The notes below the pieces were generated by a model. That model was not told the DNA's origin. It was given only the letters and a program-made list of their open reading frames with translations, and searched no databases. The translations under genes were made by a program, and so were the position numbers. This document shows positions 12,291 to 22,881 of a DNA stretch of 64,000 nt, one piece after another (the stretch's first letter is position 1; each line of letters begins with the position of its first letter). This DNA is from Pollenia angustigena (taxonomy: Eukaryota; Arthropoda; Insecta; Diptera; Polleniidae): assembly GCA_930367215.1 (NCBI GenBank), contig OV884058.1, positions 110,197,802 through 110,261,801 of the forward strand, written 5' to 3'.

Positions 12291-12624
12291 GTCTTAATTA
12301 CTACTGAATGATTTATTTCAGTTTATTTAATATTCACTCTATTTTTTAAATGAATAAATAAAATTTACCGAAAATAGACTTTAATGTTTTTTATATGGCA
12401 CAAATTGGGCTGTTTATTATGCCTTGAAAATACAAACATAGTTGTTAATGCCTATTATGTATATCTAAAATTCTGCGGTGGCGCTTGAAGATTACATTTC
12501 TACATCATAAGTTATATGTAAATGAAGGTGAAAAGAACACATTTTTTTAGTTTTTTCGGCTTTTTTTAAACATTTTCTTAGCCAATAAGCAATTGCACAG
12601 GTCGGCATTGAAAAAGTTTTTTTA

Positions 12625-12745
12625 ACCATTCCAACTAATTCTAATTCGGATATAAGCTCAGTTTTCTCCCATCACATCACATTTATCAGGTAATAGTACA
12701 TTTGTGTGTTTTCGCTGCCTATATTCATTCAGCCACTATCCAGAT
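12625..12745 (-). repeat. Inverted copy of the segment at about 16640-16760
   Basis: Blocks such as CAGCCACTATCCAG, TACATTTGTGT and CCATTCCAACT occur here and, in reverse complement and in the same order, at 16640-16760. The pair flanks the shattered gene and repeats between them. It could be a duplicated exon pair or the ends of a large old transposon; the latter is speculation. Confidence 0.4.
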
Positions 12746-13265
12746 TTAAATTTTGTTTCTTTTAAAATGAGTTATATCTTACTGAATGGCTACTTATTGG
12801 AATTTTAACTTGAAAATGTGATGTTTTCGTTTTCTTATTATAGGATTTTTAGTTTTTATTCGAATTCGGTCCGTTATGGCTTAAAGTTTTTGTAATCAAA
12901 TGGAATATACAACAAAATTATAAAACTATAGATTTTGTTATTAATTGTGGTTCAAAACATCTTCCTAAATGACAACAAATAGAGAAAACCGTTAAAATGT
13001 TCATAAAATCTCAGATTTTCCTCAACTTTAACTCAGGCATTTCTTATTCAATCAAAGCAACTATTCGACGCGTAAAAAATGTGTCGATGGTAATGTGTTG
13101 TTGACATATCGGTAACCCCAAACTTGTAGTTGCTGCTTATATTTTTCATAAATTGTGTGTGTTTTTAAGTTTATATATATTCTTTAATTTATGTAAGATT
13201 TCAAAATGGTAAAAATAAAAATTCGAAAACAGTTTGAACTTTTAATCCATGAAATGGATAATAAT

Positions 13266-13888
13266 CAGGGAAACCATAAATATGCAAATGCATGTTTTTC
13301 CTTGTGCGACCAATGAATATATTTATCCGTTTAAGAGCCTTTTATGAATTTTGGCATCGATTTGTTAGTGCATCTTTTTTTGCATATTTTACTGTTCGCA
13401 GCATTTTTGTGCATAATTTAGTTAAACGAGCATTTTTGCAGCATATTTTAAGTTTATAGCGCATATTTTGCCTTTTTAAGACATATTTTGATTCATGTTA
13501 AATTTTCTAGATGCTTTTAGGAGCTTTCGCAGAAAATAATTTTTTTTTTGGAAATTCTGTTCTACATTTAATTTTTACTCTCAAATTGTAAGACAAAGCA
13601 GGCTGTCATTAAGGATAAATGTTATGCGATGTATATAATACCTAGAAATGTAGAACAATCTTTAAGTATACCGATTGTCTCAAAATCACTTTTAAAGTGA
13701 TCCAATGATGTCCATCCGTCCGTAGGTTTTTTTTTCAAATTTTGTTATTAAACTGTTGAATTAGCAATTTTTGATTTTTTAGGGCATATTTTTAACATTT
13801 TTCAGGGCATACATATTTTCCAGTTTTTACTGCATATTTAATGCGCATAAAACGTGTTTTTTTTTAGAGCATATTTCTGGTTTCCCTG
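13266..13888. mobile_element. hAT-type non-autonomous element (623 bp) with 8-bp TSD
   Basis: The ends are CAGGGAAACC and GGTTTCCCTG. The element is flanked on both sides by ATAATAAT (13258-13265 and 13889-13896). An 8-bp duplication with CAGGG termini is diagnostic of the hAT superfamily. The interior is AT-rich, dominated by repeats of GCATATTTT on both strands, with no transposase. Its removal restores an open frame across the target site. Confidence 0.75.
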
Positions 13889-14136
13889 ATAATAATAGTC
13901 AAATTGCTCGTAGTGTTCAGCTTTGGAGAAACAAAAGCCAGCACTGAAATTACATGGAAGCGTATCGCCGAAAAATTTTACGGTTTTGGCAACACGTGTC
14001 GGTATTTTTAAAGGTAAAATTTAAGAAAAAAAAAAAAAAAAATGTCCCACATTGAAAATATTTATACACTACCGGCGGAGAACCGTCGGAGAAAAAAAAA
14101 AAAACTGAACATACTGCAGCCGAGCTTTTACAGTTA

Positions 14137-14606
14137 AGGTAGAAGTACATAACACGCGTTAGTGCGCGTGCGCTCTGTCGTCTTCTGTCAAAAAAAGTTA
14201 AGCTAGTGTGTTTTCATAGAACAAGCTACATGCAAAATATTTTGACGCGTTTGCGCCAGAAAGTTGGTTAACTTTGAACTTTTTAACGCGTTGTGTGTTT
14301 TTGACAAGTAATCAGCTGACAATAAAAATAATAATTTAACAAATTTGTGAATCATGAAAGAAAAACTTATTGAAGTGCTTAAAAAACAAACAATATTTAT
14401 ACAAAAAGAATAAATTTAATAAAATAACAAAATCTTGATATATTTTCGAACCCGTTTTTAATGCACAAATAAGTAAACAAATAAAAAACAGCTGACAGGA
14501 ATGGCTTTTGTAACGCATGTTGTGTAACTTGCAGTTTTTGACGCGCTAAAGTTTATAAACGCACGATACTTGTCGACGAACTAACGCGTGCTATGTACTT
14601 CCACCT
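14137..14606. mobile_element. 470-bp MITE, left member of an inverted pair
   Basis: The ends are inverted repeats AGGTAGAAGTACATAACACG and a near-complement ending CTTCCACCT. It is flanked by TTA at 14134-14136 and 14607-14609. The adjoining element at 14610-15079 is a nearly identical copy in reverse orientation, sharing the central TTA. The interior has no ORF. A diverged relative is visible at about 5069-5180. Confidence 0.75.
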
Positions 14607-14609
14607 TTA

Positions 14610-15079
14610 AGGTAGAAGTACATAACACGCGTTAGTTCGTCGACAAGTATCGTGCGTTTATAAACTTTAGCGCGTCAAAAACTGCAAGTTACACAACACG
14701 CGTTACAAAAGCCATTCCTGTCAGCTGTTTTTTATTTGTTTACTTATTTGTGCACTAAAAACGGGTTCGAAAGTATATCAAGATTTTGTTATTTTATTAA
14801 ATTTATTCTTTTTATATAAATATTGTATGTTTTTTAAGCTCTTCAATAAGTTTTTCTTTCATGATTCACAAATTTGTTAAATTATTATTTTTATTGTCAG
14901 CTGATTACTTGTCAAAAACACACAACGCGTTAAAAAGTTCAAAGTTAACCAACTTTCCGGCGCAAACGCGTCAAAATATTTTGCATGTAGCTTGTTCTAT
15001 GAAAACACACTAGCTTAACTTTTTTTGACAGAAGACGACAGAGCGCGCGCGCACTAACGCGTATTATGTACTTCTACCT
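14610..15079. mobile_element. 470-bp MITE, right member of an inverted pair
   Basis: This is the reverse complement of the element at 14137-14606, with only scattered mismatches. It ends CTTCTACCT followed by TTA (15080-15082). The three TTA triplets around and between the two copies indicate two separate TTA insertions, the second into the duplicated target of the first. Together they form an inverted repeat with arms of 470 bp. Confidence 0.75.
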
Positions 15080-15540
15080 TTAGAGCTGGCAGTAAATCCT
15101 AAAGAATATATGTTTTAGGCAAACTTAGCTGATGTTTTGGAAAAAGAGACTGAGCTGCAACATACCAACGAGCGGCAACAACAAACGGTAGAGACTATGA
15201 TATATCTCTAATATAGCGTTTAATAGATTTCACGTTTACGGTCTACAGAACTAATTATATTTTCTTAATTTTGTTTATTTTACTTTTTATTCCATTTAAA
15301 ACACTTTTTTGTTCGTTTTTTTAATTTTTTTTGTTTTTTTTTTATACCCACACCACAATTTGTGTGAAACACCTTTAAATATTGGTCCTAGAATCACAGA
15401 TAGTGATTCTGAGTCGGTTGGTATACTTTAAGATAGGCCTAGGAACAATATTTACAGGTGTTACACACAAATTGTGGTGGAATCTAACGATGTCCGTCCG
15501 GCTGGTTGGCTGAATGGCTGGCCGGCTGTCCATGTAACCT

Positions 15541-16225
15541 CCCAGGCAGAAAAAGACAATCACCACGACGCTGTGCCGACGTTGCAGGGGGTACTATCAA
15601 CATCAATACAACGTACTGTTTACCAAATTTACAATGATGTCACAATATTAAAATGATAACGCCAAATGTGCGTCTTCCGACTCTTCTTTTTAGTGTTGTC
15701 ACAGTACTGTAAATTTAAATTTACAATGTTGGATTCACGAACTTACAACGTAGTCACAACCGTCTACGGACTGTTATTTTCAATATTGTTACAAATATAA
15801 ATTCGCTAAATAAACAAGCAAAAATTTGTATATTTTCTAACCTAAAATAGTTTTTGTGTTTTCATTTTAATACGACACTATTAAATTAATAAGACTGAAT
15901 TTTTGTATATACAGCTCTGTAGCGGTATAGAATTATTATAAAACACGGTATTAGAAAATAAAGGTTTAATTCTTGTATATATTTACAGTGTTGTAGCGGT
16001 ATAGTTTTATGGTAAATACGACTTTAAAAAACTAAAGTCGTATATTTGTATTTAGGGTGTTGTACCGGTGTTGAATCTTATTTAAAAACGGTATTAAAAA
16101 ACTAAGGTTGCAATTTTGTATCTACAGTGTTGTGATGGTACCATATTTTTGGTAGAGTCACAATTTTGTATTTACAGGGTTGTGGCGGTACATAATATTT
16201 AGAAGAGTCGTAATTTCTGCCTGGG
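15541..16225. mobile_element. Nested TIR element (685 bp) carrying a minisatellite
   Basis: CCCAGGCAGAAA at the left is the exact complement of TTTCTGCCTGGG at the right. The flanks rejoin to the uninterrupted version of the host repeat seen at about 27970-28000 (ACATGGACAGCC region, minus orientation). The right half is a minisatellite, described separately. Confidence 0.6.
15895..16215 (+). repeat. Minisatellite, about 72-bp unit, roughly 4-5 copies
   Basis: Each unit holds a TTTGTAT.TACAG.GTTGT block (or close variant), GCGGTAT-like sequence, and in most units a GGTATTA.AAAACTAA block. Copies are clear at about 15900, 15975, 16050, 16115 and 16170 and differ at many positions, so the array is old or fast evolving. 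Confidence 0.55.
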
Positions 16226-17210
16226 CTTCTGCGCAAAGTACAGGTCGCAATTTTTATTTCGAATTGGCACAAGGACCAAGCCTATTGAAAATGGCGTGAA
16301 TTGGTCCATAATTTCATAAAGCCTGCTAAAGCTGCTTTCCGGAATAGGATCTTTGTGCCCACTATCAAACCAATTTTAATGCCAAACACTGTCGAAATTT
16401 TTTTTGTACTGTGGTGTAGGATATCATATGGTCGGGCTTGACTGACTATAGTTTCTTACTTGTTTTTAGTAACCAAACTGTCAAATTAGCAATTTTGATC
16501 ATTTTTTGGCAACTTAGCAATGTTGCCGTAACTAATACCAATTTTAATGTCAGTTGCGTTGCTTTTTGACAACGCAACTGTAGTTGTGTTGTCATCCGTA
16601 ATCGGCCCATACGTAGCCTTTCAAACAAGATATGTATAACTTATTTTAATTGAACCAGACTTTGATTCTGGATAGTGGCTGAGAGAAGAATACAGCGAAA
16701 AACACAAATGTACCGTTATCTGGGAAGCCGATGAACATGAGAATCAGTTGGAATGGGTAAAAAATCTTTTAAAATGTTATTTATCGATATTCTTAACAAT
16801 AATTTAATTTCAGTTACCTTCCTCCCTGGGTGAAATTAAACCTAGTATGCCGATTGGCGTTACAAGCACCAGAATAAACTTGTTTAACTTATGCTGTCGT
16901 AGGGTAAACAAATTTTAGTGTTTTTATTGAAAGTGACACATATTTTGTGGTAATAAGTTAAAAAAAAACATACATATGTACAAATGTAATATTATGTTAA
17001 AATAAAAGTTGATAAAAAGTGCATTAAATTTTATTAAAATTCATATATTTATGTAAGTATTTTTATACAAATCTAATTAATAATTTTCCCACAAGCAAAT
17101 AAATTATTTGCGAAGGTTTTCAGGAGAACCTTTACTGAAGGTTACTTAATGATATTGGAAAAATGTTTGCAGAAATATTTTATTTAAACATTTTTTAACC
17201 AGAAAATAGT

Positions 17211-17246
17211 ATTTATACAAATGAACTAACTTAGTAAAACTCAGTG
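17211..17246 (+). promoter_or_regulatory. Core promoter of protease 3 (TATA-like box plus Inr)
   Basis: TTTATACA at 17212-17219 lies about 30 bases upstream of TCAGTG (17241-17246), which fits the arthropod initiator TCAKTY. The predicted start is about 29 bases before the ATG at 17272. Confidence 0.45.
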
Positions 17247-17271
17247 TGAATTTAATGTAGACTCAAAGAAA

Positions 17272-18060
17272 ATGTCAACTTTGACAGGTTTAAGTTTTTT
17301 GCTACTGGCATTCGTCCTATTATATCCCAATCAAATTAAAGCTTCGCCTTTTAACGAAACCGATGAAAGTTCCCGTATTGTGGGTGGCACTGTTACCAAC
17401 ATTAGCAGGGCAAAATTTGTTGTTAATCTGCGAAAAAAGGGAGAATTTATTTGCGGTGGTACTTTAGTAACACCAAAATTTGTCATTACTGCCGCCCATT
17501 GTGTAAAAGGGCTGAAAGCAGCTGATCTCTCTGTCGTAGGCGGGGCAACTTATCTCTCTGACAAGGGTATTAAACGAAGTGTATTAAGAATTGTTATACC
17601 TAAAGATTATAATCCTGAAAATGTTGATATGGACATAGCTGTATTGGAATTATCTAGTGATATGAAAGGTGCTAATACATCATCTATAGAATTGTGTAAA
17701 TCAAAGTGGAAAACTAATGATTTCATAACAGTTTATGGCTGGGGCCAAATTACAGAGAGTAACGATAAGAGCTCAAATCAATTAAGGACTGTTAGTGTTC
17801 CTGTAATAGATACCAACAAATGCAGCGATATGTATAAAGGTCACGGTAAAATTACGCGTTCCATGTTTTGTGCTGGCAATTTGAGGGGCAAGGATGCTTG
17901 TACTGGTGATTCTGGGGGACCGGCAATTTTTAAAAACCAATTATGTGGCGTGGTATCCTGGGGCATTGGTTGTGCTCGTAGTAAATATCCCGGGGTCTAT
18001 ACGAACATAATATTCGTTAAAGATTTTATTGATAAGACAATGTATAAGAGGGAGAATTAA
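17272..18060 (+). CDS. Secreted trypsin-like serine protease 3 (S1A)
   Basis: This is a 262-residue intronless S1A protease. Residues about 4-24 form a signal peptide and the propeptide ends at R35 before IVGG. The triad is H76 (TAAHC), D121 (VDMDIAVLEL) and S214 (GDSGGP). D208 predicts trypsin-like specificity. It shares with proteases 4 and 5 the words TNI, VNLR, SNQLRTV and SDMY, so it belongs with them as one subfamily distinct from proteases 1 and 2. A TATA/Inr pair sits just upstream, giving a very short 5' UTR. No AATAAA immediately follows the stop. The next downstream structure is the hairpin at 18171-18309. Confidence 0.9.
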   Translation: MSTLTGLSFLLLAFVLLYPNQIKASPFNETDESSRIVGGTVTNISRAKFVVNLRKKGEFICGGTLVTPKFVITAAHCVKGLKAADLSVVGGATYLSDKGIKRSVLRIVIPKDYNPENVDMDIAVLELSSDMKGANTSSIELCKSKWKTNDFITVYGWGQITESNDKSSNQLRTVSVPVIDTNKCSDMYKGHGKITRSMFCAGNLRGKDACTGDSGGPAIFKNQLCGVVSWGIGCARSKYPGVYTNIIFVKDFIDKTMYKREN

Positions 18061-18170
18061 GAAAACAATTGTCAAATGTATTATTTTTAAGGGGTTGAAG
18101 ATGTACATGCATATACAAAAGTATGTACATGTGTTATTATATTTTAAAATTTTGAAAAACTTGAAAATTA

Positions 18171-18309
18171 CTGCCTGTTTTTAGAAAACGTAGACAAGTG
18201 AGTGAGTGAGAAATTATATTTAAAACAACAATAAAAAACGAAAATTTGTTTTTGTTTTCAATATAATTTCTCACTCACTCACTTGTCTACGTTTTCTAAA
18301 AACAGGCAG
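18171..18309. mobile_element. TTA-flanked perfect foldback element (139 bp)
   Basis: The arms of about 50 bases (18171-18220 and 18260-18309) are perfect inverted repeats beginning CTGCCTGTTTTTAGAAAACG, with a 39-base A-rich loop. TTA flanks both sides (18168-18170, 18310-18312). The perfect arms imply a recent insertion. Confidence 0.65.
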
Positions 18310-18312
18310 TTA

Positions 18313-19059
18313 AACTTTAAATTTATTGCCTAATTCAATTTGTTCAGATATATAAATTTTTCTCGCATATACCAAAAAGTCGTAGTGAAGAAAAACAACA
18401 ATGAATTTTTTTTTACTACTGCTTCTTTCATACATTTGTTTTAAAGAAAAACTAAAATTTTTTTGAACGTTAATTAACGAAGAAGTTTATAGCATTTTAT
18501 TGAAAGTTAAAATTATTGTGTTGTGCCGCATACGCCACTTTTCTAAATTTATTTTTAAAAAATAGCTTTTTGTGCTGCATACGTATACCTAATGCTGTGT
18601 ATTGATTTGCTGGCATTTTATGTTGCTTTTGCTTTAACTACTTTTTTTCTTACGGCAATGAAGCGAAAAATGAGTGAAATTTGTTTTCTTGTGTCATTTT
18701 GTTTTGATTTCGCTTTATCAAATTTTTTTCTTACGGTATTGAAGCAAAGCAAGAATTAAATTTATTTTGTACGTTTTTGTATGAGGAATTTTCTGCATTC
18801 GCCAAACAGTGGCGTGTAGAGCAAAACAATACTTAATAAGCTTTAAAATAGTTGATATGGAGCAAAATTCATGTTTATTATCTCAACCCATAACAAATTT
18901 GGTGAAACTGGTTTTGGATTCAGAAAGGGGATATTTAAAATATATATACAACATACCTAGCTTAATTCATTTAAAAATGGTCGGTAGGTCAAACCAATAA
19001 TGAGCTGACGATATACAAAATATAGATATAAATTTCCAAAATTGTACCTTAAGATACGA
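18313..19059. other. Intergenic DNA without a supported gene
   Basis: Only AT-rich sequence with two TTTTTTTCTTACGG words about 80 bases apart (18645-18740). Nothing coding is recognised. Confidence 0.3.
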
Positions 19060-19410
19060 TTAAACCAGAAAAAGCCATGATTTAATTGTAAAGGGTGCCA
19101 GACTCCATACAACATAACTCTACTGATCCTAAAAGTTGAAAATAAAAATATCTAACAATTGGCGAACAATTTTGTAAAATACATATTTAAGTGAGGTTAT
19201 GTAACAATTTAATTTTAATTCTGTACATAATAAATTTATGAAAAAAACTACGAATTAAAAAAACAAAAGCATTAAATTGCAAAATGATAAACAAAAGTAA
19301 AAATTAACTTTAATTAATATTCAAATGCTTCACTTTTTAAATAACAGTAAATGCTGTTTTTTGTCTAAAATTGAAGATAAAAATCTTAAAAATTATATGC
19401 CAAGATCGTG

Positions 19411-19418
19411 TATAAATA
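19411..19418 (+). promoter_or_regulatory. TATA box of protease 4
   Basis: TATAAATA, conserved in position and context with the box at 24154-24161 in the duplicate. It implies a 5' UTR of about 180 bases, or a small upstream intron. Confidence 0.5.
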
Positions 19419-19620
19419 TTGCATTCGACGGGGAACTCTGAAGCATTTCGATATTAAAATAAATAATGTAAAATAACGGTTGGTTCAGAGCAAAAATTAT
19501 AAAATTTCAAACGCGCTATTTTTAGTTTTAAATTAAATGATATGAAAATTTAATCTAATTTTTCATAAAACCGTAAGACTAAACACATTTTCGAGTATTT
19601 AAGAAAAAAGTAAATAAACG

Positions 19621-20373
19621 ATGAAATATTTACTATGTTTTGTTTTAATATTTGGTTACACATACGCAAAAGGAAGTGAAAATAGCCGCGCCCGCATAGT
19701 CAGTGGTTCTACTACCAACATAATAAGTGCTAAATTTACAGTCAATTTACGTCGTGATGGAGATTTTATATGCGGGGGTTCTCTAATTGCACCACAAATT
19801 GTAATTACTGCAGCTCACTGTGTTTATGATGTTCAACCATCCGAATTAACAGTAGTGGGTGGTGTAACTTATCTCTCGGAATCTGGAGTACGTCGAAGTG
19901 TTAGTAAAATTATAATACCTAAAGAATATGTTCACGGAACTAATCATCCAGATATAGCGGTGCTTAAATTATCGGGCAATATGAGTGGCAATAACATTGA
20001 AACCATTGAATTGTGCAAGGCCAATTGGAAACTTGGGGATTACATAGATATTTATGGTTGGGGTTCAACAAGCGAAATATTCGTTCGTAAATCAAATCAA
20101 TTAAGAACGGTAAAAGTCCCTTTACTGACTCACAAGAGATGTTCCGATATGTATGAAGCTGGAGGCGATAGGATAACGCAGACAATGTTTTGTGCTGGTG
20201 ATTTGAAGGGGAAAGATTCCTGTGTTGGTGATTCTGGTGGGCCAGCAGTTTTTAAAAACCAATTGTGTGGCGTTGTGTCATGGGGTGAAGGTTGTGCTCG
20301 ACCAAATTTTCCTGGCGTCTACACAAACATAAAAACGGTGGCAAATTTTATTGATCAAGCTATTAAAATGTAA
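19621..20373 (+). CDS. Secreted trypsin-like serine protease 4 (S1A)
   Basis: This is a 250-residue intronless S1A protease with a short signal peptide (about residues 1-16). The activation site is R25 before IVSG, a Ser replacing the usual first Gly. The triad is H66 (TAAHC), D111 (HPDIAVLKL) and S205 (GDSGGP). D199 gives trypsin-like specificity. It is a close paralogue of protease 5, with about nine in ten residues shared. Differences concentrate in surface loops, for example YVHGTNHP against YNQRTYHT before the catalytic Asp and SEIFVRK against SEKNNHE. The ATG is the first in a frame that opens directly into the signal peptide. AATAAA lies at 20517-20527. Confidence 0.92.
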   Translation: MKYLLCFVLIFGYTYAKGSENSRARIVSGSTTNIISAKFTVNLRRDGDFICGGSLIAPQIVITAAHCVYDVQPSELTVVGGVTYLSESGVRRSVSKIIIPKEYVHGTNHPDIAVLKLSGNMSGNNIETIELCKANWKLGDYIDIYGWGSTSEIFVRKSNQLRTVKVPLLTHKRCSDMYEAGGDRITQTMFCAGDLKGKDSCVGDSGGPAVFKNQLCGVVSWGEGCARPNFPGVYTNIKTVANFIDQAIKM

Positions 20374-20639
20374 TCAAAGGATAGCTTTTCTAGAAGATAC
20401 ATACAAAGTACCATTCGTCAAGCTCGCTGCACTTAATAACTAATTAAAGTTGAGTTAATACGAAGCTACATATATATGTATATGTACATATGTATCATTA
20501 TATTATTGTTTGTTTAAATAAAATAAAGCAAACGATTAGTTTTAAATAACTATTTTTTAATTCAAATTACCACACGTGTTAACTTGTGCGCTTTTGTTAT
20601 ATAAAATTTAATTTCGTACGGATTACAAGTACTTTGTAG

Positions 20640-21737
20640 ATTGAGAAGGATTAAACAATGGGCGCACAGTGCAAAAATACTGAATCTTTACTATGCGAGT
20701 GAGTTAGAGCTGAAATAAAATGAAACAAAAATGAGGCTTGAACTCTTTGATAACAAATTGAGTCAATTACTGCTTAAAATGCCGAATTTATTTCTCACTA
20801 GAGTAGTGCATCCAAATGACCCACCTCAAAGAATAATTTGTGATAAAATGTTCTGATCTCTTTATGACCAATTTAATTGTAGTTTTTACAATCACATTTA
20901 AGTTTTTCCGTCTTATTTAAGTCGACCAGCAGGAATAAAGGGAGCAGCTTCTGCGATAACACGGTTTCGGAAAATTAGCTATCTGCTTTGTGTACGTTGG
21001 TGGGACCTGAAAAATCACTAAATATACGATCGGTGAGTTCTCTAAAGCGTTTCTAGTCTGCTTTCTTTTCATTTATGTAATTTCGGCGTACAGAGACGAT
21101 AAAGTCGGATGTTAGAGAAACTATTGACCTTGTAGTTGCGAAGTAAATCAGACCAGAGCCGATATTGTATAGAGGTATAGTGGTCCAAGTCGGTTTCTCT
21201 TAACCTGACAGCAATACTTTGAACTTTGAGGTATTGGTCTATACTGTTTCGTGTTATGGATGATAAATGCATTGCCCTCACCATTGCTTCCGGTGCGCTC
21301 TTTTCGCACCAAACAGGAAGTTCTCGTCAGTTTTGTCTACTAGACCACAGCGACTAAGATGTTGTTCTGCTGCTTAAATCGGGTTATCTCAGGTAATTTG
21401 CTTTGCAGTTAAACTGCAATATAGATATCACCCCAGATCTCCGGAGCGTAATCAAGGGTGTGAGCGGCCCGATGTTCGTTTAGTCCAGAGTCGTTATTTA
21501 TTTTTACTATGTATAACAATGCCGGAATATGTTGATCCTATAGTAAAAATTGCTTAGCTGGTTTACAACTTAAAGAAGTGATGATAGGTTGATTAAGGTA
21601 GTCGTTGCGCAATTCGTTAATTAAATGTTCCCTTTTTTAAAAAAGTCACGCGTTATTTGAAAAAAATTGTATCGAAATTCTGGGGTTTAATTTTAAATAT
21701 GAAAATTCAAACACCAAGAACGTAGAAAGGGAATAAT
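20640..21737. other. Intergenic DNA with a possible decayed retroelement fragment
   Basis: On the minus strand, 21560-21060 reads in pieces as DYAPEIWGDIY and, at 21284-21069, as SNIRLYRLCTPKLHK and neighbouring residues. The feel is of a broken retrotransposon polyprotein, but the family was not identified. Nothing else in the stretch is supported. Confidence 0.25.
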
Positions 21738-22246
21738 GACCCAGCCAGCAAAATAATCCGACGTCGTTCAGATATCTGAGAGAAACGTCGGCAAAAAGTC
21801 GGAATCGTATACGAATTCTGTCAGATTTCTGACCCAAAAACGTAAGAAGTGGTTGACACGAATTCTGACAGACATGTAGTGGGAAAATTTGGTTTTTTTG
21901 TCGGCATTTCTGATAGATATCTGACAGAAATCTAACGAAAAAGGCATGGGAAATTCGGATATTTTAGTCGACATTCTAATTGTTTTCTGATAGATAGCTG
22001 ATCGACTAATCGCACAGACTTCTTACAGAAACCTAAGGGATGTCTTGTAGAAATTTGATCAAAAGTTAAACGAGATTTTTATAGATTGTTTTTCTTTTTA
22101 TTAAGTTTTTTCAATCATATCCAATAAAGGGACAGACTTTGATGCATAGTACAGCTATTCTTTGTTACATACATAAATAAAATTAATTTTCAAAAAGTAA
22201 TTTCAGTTTTTGGGAATACAAAATTTTAATTTCAAAAGATTTTGTT

Positions 22247-22738
22247 ATTCGTGCTTAATTCCCAGTTTTTATTATTGATAAAAACACTTGAAATTTATTG
22301 TTGATGGGATAAGCTATTCCTATGCATTTCACTGGTTGCTTAGGCCAGATCATCAGGAAACTTCATCCATAAAGGTTTTAGACAAACTAAAGATATTAAA
22401 CCAAATAAAAATGTTGAGAGAATTTCAACTAATTGTAGTGGGGAAATGTAAGATGAGATGAACCCACTGTTGTTTATTGTTGATGTGTTTTGTTTAAACT
22501 TTGATATTGTTACAAGTAGAACTGTTGCTATAATTCTTATACGTTTAACAGTTTTATTTGGTTTAATATCTTTAGTTTGTCTAAAACCTTTATGGATGAA
22601 GTTTCCTGATGATCTGGCCTAAGCAACCAGTGAAATGCATAGGAATAGCTTATCCCATCAACAATAAATTTCAAGTGTTTTTATCAATAATAAAAACTGG
22701 GAATTAAGCACGAATAACAAAATCTTTTGAAATTAAAA
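22247..22738. repeat. Dispersed repeat R, two copies forming a palindrome
   Basis: Segment 22247-22405 is the inverted copy of about 22560-22738. The repeat contains CCAGATCATCAGGAAACTT and GATAAGCTATTCCTATGCAT. The unit at 22410-22738 is complete in minus orientation and is repeated directly at 22882-23206. Other copies are at 26081-26246, 32664-32886 and 62518-62834. Confidence 0.65.
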
Positions 22739-22881
22739 TTTTGTATTCCCAAAAACTGAAATTACTTTTTGATAATAAACAGGCAGTGCACGGCCTAAAA
22801 AACACTTAATTGACAACATCTTTTGTAAGTTGTTGTTTTTTTCATTTTGTTTTTCTTAACCTACTTACAACTACAATTAAT

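Larger units (their letters stand above)
13206..15211 (+). pseudogene. Short DNA-binding-like (SANT/zeste-like?) gene remnant cut by three transposon insertions
   Basis: Coding-like sequence starts at ATG 13206 with a basic, helical N-terminus (KIRKQFELLIHEMDNN). It is cut by the hAT-type MITE at 13266-13888 and resumes with SQIARSVQLW and, in a shifted frame, TWKRIAEKF. After an A-rich, Lys-rich stretch (about 14025-14115) it runs through AAELLQ. It is then cut by the two MITEs at 14137-15079, and resumes in the same frame with LELAVNPKEYMF. A last open stretch ends in ANLADVLEKE...ETMIYL, stop at 15209-15211. IAR plus W.RIAEK resembles Myb/SANT- or zeste-like domains, but this is a weak recognition. 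At least one frameshift and an internal TAG (before ANLADV) mark it as dead, unless TGTTTTAG there is a splice acceptor. Confidence 0.4.
15340..16470 (+). mobile_element. mini-me/Helentron-like dispersed repeat, interrupted
   Basis: It begins with TATACCCACACCACAATTTG and ends GACTATAGTTTCTTACTTGT, the typical boundaries of a dispersed dipteran repeat. It includes a GATTCTGAGTCGGTTGGTAT block and a (GGCTG)n/GTCC-rich stretch at 15490-15535. An inverted copy of the same family lies at 27473-28160. A second element, 15541-16225, is inserted within it. Placing it in the mini-me/DINE-1 (Helentron) class is from memory of such repeats. Confidence 0.5.
19060..20640 (+). repeat. Segmental duplication, copy A (protease 4 unit)
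   Basis: Upstream DNA, the whole coding sequence and downstream DNA match 23830-25450 with small indels. Shared landmarks are AGGGTGCCA.ACTCCATACA upstream, the TATAAATA box, the gene, ATTCGTCAAGCTCGCTGCAC downstream and the polyadenylation region. Confidence 0.8.
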
